A model generated the notes under the pieces. The model was not told the origin of the DNA, searched no databases, and saw only the letters and a program-made list of their open reading frames with translations. Below are positions 1 through 7,979 of a DNA stretch of 64,000 bases, piece by piece; position 1 is the stretch's first letter; the number at the start of each line of letters is the position of its first letter. Source of the DNA: Candidatus Bipolaricaulota bacterium (lineage in GTDB: Bacteria > Bipolaricaulota > Bipolaricaulia > Bipolaricaulales > Bipolaricaulaceae). The stretch is taken from assembly GCA_014360985.1 (NCBI GenBank), contig JACIWK010000005.1:34112-98111 (forward strand), written 5' to 3'. The position numbers and the translations under genes are program-made.

Positions 1-507
1 ATCGGCGTCCAGGAACTCCAGGGCGTGCCCCCGCTCCGCGTGCCACAGGTCGAGCCGAGCGAGCATCTTCTCCAGAACCTCCCCCGGGACTGCATAGCGG
101 GGATCGCCGCGTGCTTCCTGGCGCTGGAGCGAGAGGGAAATCGGGGCGGACAACCTCAGGAAACGGTCCGGCCAGAGGAGGTTCTTCTCCTGGCGCGCGA
201 ACGCATTGAGGAACGCACGGTCGCCGAGAGCGGAGGCGTAAGCGGCGTGGACCCCGAGGTGCGATTCCGCGATCACCGTCTTCCCGGAAGCGAGTGAATC
301 GCGGATCGCTTTCTCCCACCGGGGCAGCTCCGCCCAGACCGCTTCGTTCAGCCGGGCCCGTTCCCGAAAGAGGTCGATTCTCCCCCTCTCCGCGACCTCC
401 TTCACCAGTTCTGGGAAGACGACCACCTGTTGTGGGTAATAGAGGCGAACCACGGACAGAAGCTCGCTTTTCCCCAGGGCAGGCAGGCCTTCGAGGGCGA
501 GGTACAT
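1..507 (-). CDS. P-loop (deoxynucleoside/thymidylate kinase-like) protein, 3' end cut by window
   Basis: The minus strand is open from an ATG at 507 to the window edge, giving 169 residues with no stop. The N-terminus MYLALEGLPALGKSE holds a Walker A loop (GLPALGKS) straight after a beta strand, as in deoxynucleoside and thymidylate kinases. Further on, VIAESHLGVHAAYA resembles the second conserved strand of that fold, and a basic stretch around LQRQEARGDPR could be the lid. It probably phosphorylates a nucleotide or small molecule in the cytosol, but the substrate cannot be read. It begins 8 nt after the tRNA-Val 3' end. The C-terminus lies outside the window, so the length cannot be compared with known families. 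Confidence 0.7.
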   Translation of the reverse strand, partial: MYLALEGLPALGKSELLSVVRLYYPQQVVVFPELVKEVAERGRIDLFRERARLNEAVWAELPRWEKAIRDSLASGKTVIAESHLGVHAAYASALGDRAFLNAFARQEKNLLWPDRFLRLSAPISLSLQRQEARGDPRYAVPGEVLEKMLARLDLWHAERGHALEFLDAD

Positions 508-515
508 GGGAGGTA

Positions 516-588
516 TGGGCGGAGGAGGACTTGAACCCCCGGCTTCTCCCCCGTGAAGGGAGCGCTCTACCAACTGAGCTATCCGCCC
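516..588 (-). tRNA. tRNA-Val (anticodon CAC)
   Basis: A full cloverleaf can be folded on the minus strand. The 7-bp acceptor stem is GGGCGGA with TCCGCCC. The D arm GCTC/GAGC encloses AGTTGGTA, and the anticodon stem CTCCC/GGGAG encloses loop TTCACGG with anticodon CAC, which reads GTG valine codons. The T arm contains TTCAAGT. The discriminator is A. CCA is not encoded, since TAC follows, so it must be added enzymatically. The gene lies 45 nt downstream of the RNase E/G gene on the same strand and may be processed from the same transcript. Confidence 0.95.
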
Positions 589-633
589 TGGGGAACGATG
601 GTAGCTCTCTGCGCCTCCCCGCGCAACAAGGGT

Positions 634-1917
634 CTAGCTCTCCTCGATGTCGTCGATCATCGCCGCCAGGGACTCCCCCTCCCGGCGGCGGGTGATCTCC
701 ACCAATCCGAGCTTGGTCACGCCGATCAGGTCGGCCGGCACCCGGTCCTTTTTCAGCTCCTGAGCGAGGAGGGCCATCACCTTCTCCTCGTCGTCGTTTT
801 CCATGTCCACGAAATCGACAATGATGATCCCCGAGATCTTGCGCAGCCTGAGGATCCGCGGGATCTCCCGCGCTGCCTCGAGGTTCGTGCTGAGGATTGC
901 CGCATCCTGATTGCGGTGCCGAACGTCGGAGCCCGTGTTGACGTCGATCGCCGTGAGGGCCTCCGTCTCGTCCACGACGAGGAACCCGCCTGCCTTGAGG
1001 GGGATCCGGCGTTGCAGCACCTCGCGCAACCGGCGCTCGATGTCGTAGCGCACGAACAAGGGGACCGTCCCCCGGTACATCCGGACGCGGCGCCGGAGCT
1101 GAGGGAGACGTAGCTGGTTCAGGAACTCCAGGATCTCCTGGTGTTGCTCGGGGTCGTCCACGATGAGGGAGCCGACGCTGTCGAGGAAACGGTCTCGCAC
1201 AAGCGTGCGCACGAGGTCGGGGGGGCGGTGGAGGAGGCGGGGAGGGGGGGCCTCGTTCGCCGCGATCTCGATCTCCTCCCACAGCGCGCGGAGGCTGCGG
1301 AAGTCGAACTCCAGGTCCTCTTCGGACGCGCGAAGGGCAGCGGTGCGGGCGATGAGCCCTTGCCCTTCACCCTTCAGCCCGTATGCGATCTGGCGGAGGC
1401 GGTGGGCCTCCTCGTGGCCGCTCACCCGGCGGGAGATCCCGACCCGATCCTCGGTGGGGAGGAACACCCAGTACCGGCCGGGGAGGCTGACCTTCGTCGT
1501 TCCCTGGGGGTTCTTCTTCCCCATTCCTTCCCGGCGGACTTGGATCACGACCGCGTCGCCCGGGCGAAGCACCTTCTGGATGGGGACGCTTTCCTTCCAT
1601 GGCTCGAAGCCCTTCGCCCGAAGGAGGGTGTCGTTGATCTCGTGTTCGGAGAGGAACAGGGCCTTCTTCTCCCCGACGTTGACGAAAGCGGCTCCCATCC
1701 CAGGGAGGACCGTCTCCACCCGCCCTTTGTAGATGTTCCCGACGAGAGCCCGCCGCGTGGGGACCTCGAAGTGCACCTCCACGAGCTCCCCGTCCTCGAC
1801 GATCGCCACCCGCCGGCGGGAGCCGGCGAGCGTCCGTTCGACCGTGATCAGGATGTGGTTACCCTTAAGCGTACAGCCTCCCTCGGCAACGCTCCGGGCA
1901 TGGAAACGGCTGTTCAC
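634..1917 (-). CDS. rng: Ribonuclease E/G family protein, short form lacking the Zn-link
   Basis: Endoribonuclease for single-stranded RNA (rRNA/tRNA maturation, mRNA decay). The order is S1 domain (about residues 35-130, with VGNIYKGRVETVLPGMGAAF), 5'-sensor/RNase H-like region (IARTAA) and DNase I-like catalytic domain. The two metal-binding aspartates are visible in AIDVNTG and IIIVDFVDM. The 427-residue protein stops at VEITRRREGESLAAMIDDIEES. The CPxC Zn-link and small domain that make family members oligomeric should follow there. The GTG start at 1917 is the only canonical in-frame one near the front, but homology seems to begin about 18 codons later (KGNHILITVERT). There a GAGGGAGG motif precedes non-canonical codons, so the true start is uncertain. 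tRNA-Val follows. Confidence 0.88.
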   Translation of the reverse strand: MNSRFHARSVAEGGCTLKGNHILITVERTLAGSRRRVAIVEDGELVEVHFEVPTRRALVGNIYKGRVETVLPGMGAAFVNVGEKKALFLSEHEINDTLLRAKGFEPWKESVPIQKVLRPGDAVVIQVRREGMGKKNPQGTTKVSLPGRYWVFLPTEDRVGISRRVSGHEEAHRLRQIAYGLKGEGQGLIARTAALRASEEDLEFDFRSLRALWEEIEIAANEAPPPRLLHRPPDLVRTLVRDRFLDSVGSLIVDDPEQHQEILEFLNQLRLPQLRRRVRMYRGTVPLFVRYDIERRLREVLQRRIPLKAGGFLVVDETEALTAIDVNTGSDVRHRNQDAAILSTNLEAAREIPRILRLRKISGIIIVDFVDMENDDEEKVMALLAQELKKDRVPADLIGVTKLGLVEITRRREGESLAAMIDDIEES

Positions 1918-1967
1918 CCGCGGGCATCAGGCGGGGGCGAGACCGGGGTGGCAGGGTTAGCTTCGCC

Positions 1968-2324
1968 TCAACCGTCCCCTGGCTCCTTCGCTACCGCCAC
2001 GATGCAGGTGAAGGCCTCCTGATCGCGGTAGGCGATGTCGGCGAGCATCTTCCTATTCAAGGCAACCCCCGCTTTGCGCAGACCGCCCATGAACGCGGAG
2101 TAGGAAATCCCTTCGCTCCGCGTGGCCGCCCCGATCCGCACCATCCACAATCTGCGCATGACCCGTTTCTCAAGTTTGCGCGACACGTACATGTGCCGCC
2201 GCGCCTTGAATACGGACTGCTTAGCGATGCGGTAGCAGGATCGCCGCTTCCCCTTGAACCCTTTCGCTGCCTTCAGGATCTTCCGGCGTCGCCGCCCGTG
2301 TTTCACCCCTCCCGGAACGCGCAT
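1968..2324 (-). CDS. rplT: 50S ribosomal protein L20
   Basis: This 118-residue protein has the expected length and the very basic N-terminus of L20 (KHGRRRRKILKAAKGFKGKR). Family landmarks RRLWMVRIGAA and RKMLADIA follow. L20 binds domain I of 23S rRNA and is needed early in 50S assembly. It is the last gene of the infC-rpmI-rplT trio, 13 nt after rpmI, the standard bacterial order. I see no separate promoter, so expression probably depends on upstream transcripts. The start ATG follows GGAGGAGCAACG. Confidence 0.97.
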   Translation of the reverse strand: MRVPGGVKHGRRRRKILKAAKGFKGKRRSCYRIAKQSVFKARRHMYVSRKLEKRVMRRLWMVRIGAATRSEGISYSAFMGGLRKAGVALNRKMLADIAYRDQEAFTCIVAVAKEPGDG

Positions 2325-2337
2325 CGTTGCTCCTCCT

Positions 2338-2529
2338 TCAGATGTTTAGTATTCGCCGCAGGCGCTTGCGGTCCGCACCGCGCGCCTCCACGGGCCGGTT
2401 CGCCTCGCGGCGGTACTGGGGCCGCATCTTCGATAACTTGTGTTTGCGGTTGGCACGGCGGTGGAAGATCCTCCCCGTCCCGGAGACCTTAAACCTCTTC
2501 GCTGCCGCTCTGTGGGTCCTTGTCTTCAT
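2338..2529 (-). CDS. rpmI: 50S ribosomal protein L35
   Basis: This 63-residue basic protein begins MKTRTHRAAAKRFKVSGTGR, the classical L35 signature, and continues with HRRANRKHKLSKM. It is a late-binding large-subunit protein. Its ATG at 2529 lies inside the 3' end of infC (41-nt overlap, different frame). It has its own Shine-Dalgarno AGGAGGG about 5 nt upstream, located in infC coding sequence. Translational coupling to infC is therefore likely. Confidence 0.96.
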   Translation of the reverse strand: MKTRTHRAAAKRFKVSGTGRIFHRRANRKHKLSKMRPQYRREANRPVEARGADRKRLRRILNI

Positions 2530-3043
2530 TGCGCCCTCCTCTGCGGGGCAGGGGGACGAGCAGCATCTGCAGGGTTCGTCCCTTGGTGATCGCTTCCTGA
2601 TCCACTCGAGCCATATCCTTGGTCTGTTCCGTGACCCGGGTCAGGATCTCCTCGCCCTTCCCGATATGGATGATCTGGCGTCCCTTGAAGAACACCGACA
2701 CCCGCACCTTGTGGCCAGCGTCGAGGAACTCCCGGATCCGCGCGAGCTTCGTCTGGAAGTCGTGTTCTCCGGTCTGGATCGTGAACTTCACCTCTTTGAG
2801 GCGGGACGTCCTCTGCTGCTTCTTCTCCCGTTTCCCCAACTGGTACCGGTACTTCCCATAGTTCACGATCTTGCACACCACAGGATTCGCTTCGGGAGCC
2901 ACCTCCACGAGATCGAGCCCCTTCTCACGCGCGAGGGCCAAGGCGCTTTCCACTGGGTGCACTCCCAAGCTTCGTCCGTCGGCATCGATCAGTAGAACTT
3001 CCCGTGATCGAATCTGCTCGTTTACCCGAAACTCCCGTCGAAT
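2489..3043 (-). CDS. infC: Translation initiation factor IF-3, AUU start codon
   Basis: IF-3 binds the 30S subunit, keeps 50S off and proofreads the start codon. The 184-residue product starts at RREFRVNEQIR, has the linker GKREKKQQRTSRLKEVKFT and the C-domain core VSVFFKGRQIIHIGKGEEIL. The start was chosen from a strong GAGGAGG, 5 nt, then ATT (3043-3041). No ATG, GTG or TTG sits nearby, and starting farther upstream would run through nadD. AUU is the well-known infC start in many bacteria and lets IF-3 repress its own synthesis, so that control is probably present here. The last 41 nt overlap rpmI, encoding a short tail (NEDKDPQSGSEEV). Confidence 0.93.
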   Translation of the reverse strand: MRREFRVNEQIRSREVLLIDADGRSLGVHPVESALALAREKGLDLVEVAPEANPVVCKIVNYGKYRYQLGKREKKQQRTSRLKEVKFTIQTGEHDFQTKLARIREFLDAGHKVRVSVFFKGRQIIHIGKGEEILTRVTEQTKDMARVDQEAITKGRTLQMLLVPLPRRGGRNEDKDPQSGSEEV

Positions 3044-3066
3044 AGGTTCCTCCTCATACTGGTATT

Positions 3067-3684
3067 CTAGCCGTCCTCGGGCGACGGGGCCACGCCGTAC
3101 AGGCCGTTTGTGCGGATCCACCGGTCCACCGCTGGCGGAACGATCCCTGCGGTGGGGAGCCCTTCCCGGTACCGCCGGCGGACTTCGGAGGACGACACGG
3201 AGATCGTGGGCATGTTCAACAAGTGCACCTCCGCGCGGTCGAAGGGCGGTCGGCCGAACGTGTCGGGGCTCACCCCGGGGCGCGGGGCGACGATGAACGG
3301 GCAACTCGCCAGCAGTCGCGGCCAGTCGTGCCAGGTCTCGATCCGGGCGAAGATGTCCGCGCCCACGATGTAGGCCACCCCTTCCCGGTGGACCTCCTTC
3401 AGCGCGGCGACCGTATCCACGGTGTAGCAGGGGCCGGTCCGATCCACCTCGAACCGGGATACGGTGAAGCCGGGGTGCCCGGCCACGGCCAGGCAGACCA
3501 TCGTGTACCTCGCTTCAGCGGATACCCCCTCGGCCACCGCGCGGTGGGGAGGGCACCCCGTGGGCAGGAACACGACCTCGCGCAGCCCGCATTGGCCCAG
3601 CGCCTCCTCGGCCACCCGGAGGTGGCCGATGTGGATGGGGTTGAACGTGCCCCCGAACAATCCGGTCCTACCCTGCAAGCTCAA
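3067..3684 (-). CDS. nadD: Nicotinate-nucleotide adenylyltransferase
   Basis: Converts nicotinate mononucleotide and ATP to deamido-NAD in NAD synthesis. Residues 8-21 contain the nucleotidyltransferase motif GLFGGTFNPIHIGH. The C-terminal ISVSSSEVR is the matching ISSTxIR-type motif, and 205 residues is normal. The reading frame overlaps the end of obg by 17 nt and ends 23 nt before the infC start, so it sits within the ribosomal operon. An obg-nadD pairing is common in bacteria. Confidence 0.95.
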   Translation of the reverse strand: MSLQGRTGLFGGTFNPIHIGHLRVAEEALGQCGLREVVFLPTGCPPHRAVAEGVSAEARYTMVCLAVAGHPGFTVSRFEVDRTGPCYTVDTVAALKEVHREGVAYIVGADIFARIETWHDWPRLLASCPFIVAPRPGVSPDTFGRPPFDRAEVHLLNMPTISVSSSEVRRRYREGLPTAGIVPPAVDRWIRTNGLYGVAPSPEDG

Positions 3685-4939
3685 ACCGCTCCTCCCCGAT
3701 GCGCACCGTGGTCCCGGCCTCCACCCCGCGCCGCTTGAGCGCGGCGATGACCCCCAGCCGCTCCAGGCGGTGGTAGAAGTACTCCTGGGCGTCCTCGGTG
3801 GAGAGGTCGAGACGTCGGGCGAGCCGCTCCACGGCTGGGCCGCGAACGACGAGCTCCCCCCCCTCCTCGGCGATCTTGAACGGGGCCTCGCCTGGGGTGA
3901 GCCGCCACACCCGCGTGGGGGGAGCCTCGGCCTCCGGGAGGAGGGATGGCGCCGTGCGGAGTCTGTCCCAAACGAGGAACAAAAGCTCGCGCACCCCCCG
4001 CCCGGTGATGGCGGAGATCGGATGAAGCTCGATCCCTTCCTTGCGGAACCGCTCCACCTCCGCTGCGATCCGCTCCGGCGGTAGGAGGTCGGCCTTGTTC
4101 CCGGCCACCACCTCCGGCTTGTCCCTCAGCTCCGGCCACGCCTCGAGCTCCCGCCGGAGGAGGTGATGGTCGGCGAGCGGGTCGCGCCCCTCCACCCCCG
4201 CGAGGTCCACGAGGTGAAGGAGGACCCGCGCCCGCGTTGCGTGGCGGAGGAACCGGTCCCCGAGCCCCTTGCCTTGGTGGGCGCCCTCGATCAGCCCGGG
4301 GAGGTCGGCCATCACGAGCGAACTGCCCTTCCCCACCTCGACGAGCCCAAGGTTGGGGGAGAGCGTGGTGAACGGGTACGGGGCGACCTTGACCCTCTTC
4401 CGGGACACCCGCGCGAGGAGGGAGGATTTCCCTACATTGGGGAACCCGACGATCCCTACGTCGGCGAGCACCCGAAGTTCGAGCATGAGCCACCGCTCCT
4501 CTCCCTCCTCCCCGAATTCCCGGATCCGCGGGGCCTGACGAGCGGAGGTGGCGAATGCCTTGTTGCCGCGTCCACCCCGTCCGCCGCGGGCGATCCGGAC
4601 CTCCGCCCCATCGCGGGCGAGGTCGGCGAGGACCTCCCCCGTTCCCGCCTCGCGCACGACGGTGCCGACAGGAACATGGACGATGAGGTCAGCACCGTCC
4701 TTCCCCCGCCGGCAGTTCGGGCCGCCGTGGCCGCCATGGCCAGCCCGGAAGTGAATCTGATTCTGGAACCGAACGAGGGTTGCCACCGACCGGGTTGCAC
4801 GAAGGACCACGTCCCCCCCCCGGCCACCGTTCCCCCCATCCGGCGTGCCTCGGGGGTTATGACGGGTACGATGGAAGCTGATCAGGCCGTTGCCCCCCCG
4901 ACCAGAGGCGACGTGGATCTTCGCCTCGTCGATCCACAT
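3668..4939 (-). CDS. obg: GTPase Obg (CgtA)
   Basis: Ribosome-associated GTPase acting in late 50S assembly and stringent-type responses. The glycine-rich Obg fold spans about residues 1-158 (GGNGGRGGDVVLRA, FRAGHGGHGG). The G domain follows, with G1 GFPNVGKSS, G3 DLPGLIEGA and G4-like NKAD. A C-terminal OCT domain (about 345-423) ends in ALKRRGVEAGTTVRIGEERF, so this is the long OCT-containing form. It lies between rpmA (10-nt gap) and nadD (17-nt overlap), the usual rplU-rpmA-obg context. Confidence 0.97.
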   Translation of the reverse strand: MWIDEAKIHVASGRGGNGLISFHRTRHNPRGTPDGGNGGRGGDVVLRATRSVATLVRFQNQIHFRAGHGGHGGPNCRRGKDGADLIVHVPVGTVVREAGTGEVLADLARDGAEVRIARGGRGGRGNKAFATSARQAPRIREFGEEGEERWLMLELRVLADVGIVGFPNVGKSSLLARVSRKRVKVAPYPFTTLSPNLGLVEVGKGSSLVMADLPGLIEGAHQGKGLGDRFLRHATRARVLLHLVDLAGVEGRDPLADHHLLRRELEAWPELRDKPEVVAGNKADLLPPERIAAEVERFRKEGIELHPISAITGRGVRELLFLVWDRLRTAPSLLPEAEAPPTRVWRLTPGEAPFKIAEEGGELVVRGPAVERLARRLDLSTEDAQEYFYHRLERLGVIAALKRRGVEAGTTVRIGEERFELAG

Positions 4940-4949
4940 CCGGAGGGGT

Positions 4950-5210
4950 CTACCCCTCTTCGGGGAGCGGATCCACGTTCACGTACACGCGTCGGTGGCC
5001 CGCGAAGCGCACCCTGCCCGTCGTCTTGGCGAAGATCGTGAAGTCGCGGCCCATGCCGACCCCGGAACCGGGGTAGAACCGGGTCCCCCTCTGGCGGACG
5101 ATGATGCACCCTGGCTGGACGAGCTCGCCCCCGTAGCGCTTGATCCCCAGGCGCTGCCCTGGTGAATCGTGGACGTTCTGCGTCGAACCACCGCTGCTCT
5201 TATGTGCCAT
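4950..5210 (-). CDS. rpmA: 50S ribosomal protein L27
   Basis: 86 residues with the L27 core [20 protein letters not shown] and [13 protein letters not shown]; the N-terminus reaches the peptidyl-transferase centre. It starts directly at [10 protein letters not shown]. The short cleavable leader found on L27 in Firmicutes and some other lineages, the target of the Prp protease, is absent. It is 9 nt downstream of a Prp-like gene that has lost its catalytic residues, which fits. Confidence 0.97.
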   Translation of the reverse strand: MAHKSSGGSTQNVHDSPGQRLGIKRYGGELVQPGCIIVRQRGTRFYPGSGVGMGRDFTIFAKTTGRVRFAGHRRVYVNVDPLPEEG

Positions 5211-5219
5211 GTTGACCTC

Positions 5220-5540
5220 TCACACCCTCACGCTTTCCCCGACCTCATGCACCACGACCTGCCCTTGGCGGGTGCGGGAAAGCCAGCGCAATCCGAGGAC
5301 CATCGTCTCCACGACGGCGTCGACCTCGCGGTCGAGGAAGAAGTCCGACCGATCGACCTGGAACCGCACCTTGCTTCCATCCCGCACAACCTCCGGGTCG
5401 AGATGGAGGTAGTCCCGCAGACCGGCGATCGGGGCCTCCACGAGCGCGCCGGCGGCGAGCCCCTCTGGGGACCCATCCCCATGCAGGGTCACCGTGTGGA
5501 CCCGACCCTCCTCGTCGCGCTCGATCACCACCTCCACCAC
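5220..5540 (-). CDS. Prp/YsxB-like protein, catalytic His and Cys missing
   Basis: A 106-residue protein in the position always taken by prp (ysxB), between rplU (3-nt gap) and rpmA. The start MVEVVIERDEEGRVHTVTLHG and the end VVETMVLGLRWLS match the Prp pattern. Active Prp cleaves the N-terminal leader of L27 with a His in a GH motif and a Cys about 12 residues later. Here GH is replaced by GD, the Cys position reads V/E (ALVEAPIAG), and the protein contains no cysteine at all. It is therefore probably not a protease. It may be a relic kept for ribosome binding. GTG start. Confidence 0.75.
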   Translation of the reverse strand: MVEVVIERDEEGRVHTVTLHGDGSPEGLAAGALVEAPIAGLRDYLHLDPEVVRDGSKVRFQVDRSDFFLDREVDAVVETMVLGLRWLSRTRQGQVVVHEVGESVRV

Positions 5541-5543
5541 CGG

Positions 5544-5867
5544 CTACCTCCTCGCGATTGCCAGGATCCGCGTGCGCATGTAGGGCTGGCGGTGGCCCTT
5601 CTTCCGGCGGTAGCCCTTCTTGGGGGAGAACCGCTGGATGATCACCTTCGGACCGCGTCCGACCTCCACCACCTTCCCCACCACCTCGACCCCCTCCACG
5701 TGGGGGCGACCGATCTCCACGCCCTTACCGTTCCGCACGAGGAGGACACGATCGAACCTCACCTCCTCCCCGACCGCCATCCCAGGGAGGAGCTCGTGCA
5801 CGATCTCCATGCCCGCTTCGACGCGGTACTGCTTTCCGCCTATCTCCACAACAGCGTACGTAGCCAT
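5544..5867 (-). CDS. rplU: 50S ribosomal protein L21
   Basis: 107 residues beginning MATYAVVEIGGKQYRVEAG, the L21 signature, and ending with VIIQRFSPKKGYRRKKGHRQPYM and an IxxI tail. It is the first gene of the rplU-prp-rpmA-obg-nadD-infC-rpmI-rplT series. A promoter lies immediately upstream, with the -10 hexamer ending 7 nt before the ATG. Confidence 0.97.
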   Translation of the reverse strand: MATYAVVEIGGKQYRVEAGMEIVHELLPGMAVGEEVRFDRVLLVRNGKGVEIGRPHVEGVEVVGKVVEVGRGPKVIIQRFSPKKGYRRKKGHRQPYMRTRILAIARR

Positions 5868-5874
5868 CTACCTC

Positions 5875-5903
5875 ATCTTAGTGGGAAAAGGTTGCGCTGG
5901 CAA
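5875..5903 (-). promoter_or_regulatory. Promoter of the rplU operon (predicted leaderless)
   Basis: On the minus strand TTGCCA, a 17-nt spacer and TAAGAT fill the gap between metG and rplU. Only 7 nt separate the -10 hexamer from the rplU ATG, so the predicted transcription start falls on or one base before the start codon. Two of six -35 and one of six -10 bases differ from the sigma70 consensus. Confidence 0.7.
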
Positions 5904-5905
5904 TC

Positions 5906-7870
5906 CTAGCGAATGCGGGTCCCCGGCTCCACCTCTCGGTCCGGGGAGAGGAGGGCCAGCGTGCCGTCGGATGCGGCCAGGATCATGCATTCGGAGCGGA
6001 TTCCCCGGATCGTGGCTGGCTTCAGGTTCGCCACCACCGCCACGAGCCGCCCCACGAGGTCCGCCGGCCGGTAGTGCCGGCGGATCCCGGCTACGGCCTG
6101 AGCCTGGTGGCCCCCGAGGTCGAGCTTGAGGGCGAGGAGCTTGTCCGTCCCCGGCACCTCGTCTGCGGCGAGGATCCGTCCCACCCGCAGGTCGAGCCTC
6201 TGGAACTCGTCGATCGAGATGAGCCCTTCTTCCTTCATCGCTTGATACCTCCCTTTCAGTTCGGCGATGTCCGCGTGGGCGAGGAGAGGCCGCGGCTCGC
6301 GGGCCAGCGGCCGGCCGCCGAGCCCGCTCCGGGCATCGTCGAACGTTGCTTCCTCCATCCCCAGCACGGCATACACCTCGCGGGAGAACATGGGGATGAA
6401 CGGTTCAAGCAGGATCGCCAGCGCCTTCACGAGGTGGGCGGCGGAGGCGACGGCGCCCCGATCGCCGGTCCGCCACGGCGCCTTGCGTTGGAAGTACGCG
6501 TTCCCCGTTCCGGCGAGGAGGGCGATCGTGCGCAGGGCAGCGGCGAGGCTCCCCCCCTCGATTGCCCGGACGACGTCGGCGCACGCAGTATCGATCGTCT
6601 GCCCGATCTCGGGGTCGGTTGGCTCGGCGGGGACCGTTCCCCCGTGCTTGGACCACACGTAGAAAAGCACCCGGTGCATGAAGTTCGCGATGTTGTCCAC
6701 GAGGACATGGTTGACCGCCTTGTCGAACTCTTCCCACGAGAACTCGACGTCTTTGGATTCTGGGCGGTTGTAGAAGAGGTAGAACCGCCAGTACACGGGG
6801 GGCAGGAGCTCCAGGGCCTCGTCGGCGAAGATCCCGACCCGTCGGGTCTTGGAGAACTGCTCCCCGCCGATCCAGTTCAGGTACTCCGTGGCCGCGATCT
6901 GATCAGGAAGGTGGAACCCATGACCAGAGGCGAGGAGCTGAGCGGGGAAGATGATCGTGTGGAACGGGATGTTGTCCTTGGCTTGGGTGTAGATGTGCCA
7001 CACCTTGTCCCCGAACCAGAACTCCCGCCACCGTTCCTCCTCCCCCCGGCGGCGGAAGTGTTCGATCGTCGCGGACACGTAGCCCAGAGCAGCCTCGGCC
7101 CACACGTAGATGACCTTCCCCTCTGCCCCGGGGAACGGGGCGGGGATGCCCCACTGGATGTCGCGGGTCACCGCCCGCGGCCGGAGCCCGTCCTCGATCA
7201 GCCGCTCCGTGAACAGCCGCACGTTCCCGCGGAAATCCCGGCTTCTCACGTAGGCGAGGAGCTTCGGGGTCAGCGTGGCGAGGTCGAGGTACCAGTGGCG
7301 GGTGAGGCGGGCGACGACGTTGGATGAGCTACAGAACGCGCAGTGGGGCTCCTGGAGGAGCTCGGGCTCGAGCAGCGCCCCGCACGCATCGCACTGGTTG
7401 CCCTGGGCGTGGAGGTACCTGCAACGCGGGCAGGTGCCGATGATGAACCGATCGGCAAGGAATCGGCTGCACCCCGCGCAGAACGCCCGTGCCTCCTTCT
7501 GGGACACGATGTACCCGTTCTTCTCCATCTCCTGGTAGATCCAGGTCACGAACTCGTAGTGGACGGGGGACTCGGTCGTGGTGTAGTTGTCAATCGCGAT
7601 CTCGAACTGGGCGAGGACGCGGACGATGGCTTCATGGACCTGCGCGGCGAGGTCGCGAGGGTTCATCCCGAGCCGCGCTGCCTCGTACTCGACCTTCGTC
7701 CCGTGGGCATCCGTCCCCGACACGTGCAGGGTCTCGTACCCGCGCAGTCGGTAGAACCGGGTGAACGCGTCCCCCGAAAGGAGGCACCCGATGAGGTTCC
7801 CAAGGTGAGGCAGGCCCGATCCGTAGGGCCATGCGCTGCACACCAGGATCCGTTCGACAGCGGTGTTCAC
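5906..7870 (-). CDS. metG: Methionyl-tRNA synthetase with fused C-terminal tRNA-binding domain
   Basis: Charges tRNA-Met. 654 residues from a GTG at 7870 (MNTAVERILVCSAWPYGSG), chosen because GGGGGA precedes it and upstream residues look non-coding. The HIGH-like motif is PHLGN. The knuckle insertion carries four CxxC pairs (CAGC, CPRC, CDAC, CAFC), as in the two-zinc class. The KMSKS-like motif is QFSKTRR. The last 110 or so residues (FQRLDLRVGRILAADEVPG onward) are an EMAP/Trbp111-like OB-fold that helps hold tRNA. It lies 38 nt upstream of rplU but ends before that promoter, so it may be separately transcribed. Confidence 0.96.
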   Translation of the reverse strand: MNTAVERILVCSAWPYGSGLPHLGNLIGCLLSGDAFTRFYRLRGYETLHVSGTDAHGTKVEYEAARLGMNPRDLAAQVHEAIVRVLAQFEIAIDNYTTTESPVHYEFVTWIYQEMEKNGYIVSQKEARAFCAGCSRFLADRFIIGTCPRCRYLHAQGNQCDACGALLEPELLQEPHCAFCSSSNVVARLTRHWYLDLATLTPKLLAYVRSRDFRGNVRLFTERLIEDGLRPRAVTRDIQWGIPAPFPGAEGKVIYVWAEAALGYVSATIEHFRRRGEEERWREFWFGDKVWHIYTQAKDNIPFHTIIFPAQLLASGHGFHLPDQIAATEYLNWIGGEQFSKTRRVGIFADEALELLPPVYWRFYLFYNRPESKDVEFSWEEFDKAVNHVLVDNIANFMHRVLFYVWSKHGGTVPAEPTDPEIGQTIDTACADVVRAIEGGSLAAALRTIALLAGTGNAYFQRKAPWRTGDRGAVASAAHLVKALAILLEPFIPMFSREVYAVLGMEEATFDDARSGLGGRPLAREPRPLLAHADIAELKGRYQAMKEEGLISIDEFQRLDLRVGRILAADEVPGTDKLLALKLDLGGHQAQAVAGIRRHYRPADLVGRLVAVVANLKPATIRGIRSECMILAASDGTLALLSPDREVEPGTRIR

Positions 7871-7891
7871 GGTTCCCCCGACAAGGGGCCG

Positions 7892-7900
7892 ATTATAGCA
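7892..7900 (-). promoter_or_regulatory. Extended -10 promoter of metG
   Basis: The minus strand reads TGCTATAAT, a perfect -10 hexamer with the TGn extension, 21 nt upstream of the metG GTG. No good -35 is visible, as is usual for extended -10 promoters. The predicted leader is about 15 nt and includes the GGGGGA ribosome site. Confidence 0.65.
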
Positions 7901-7979
7901 GGCCCGCACCGGCTTGGGACAGGACAGTGGATGGGCTCCTTCGCTCGGATAGGGTACACTACCGTCTGCGGAGGCATCG

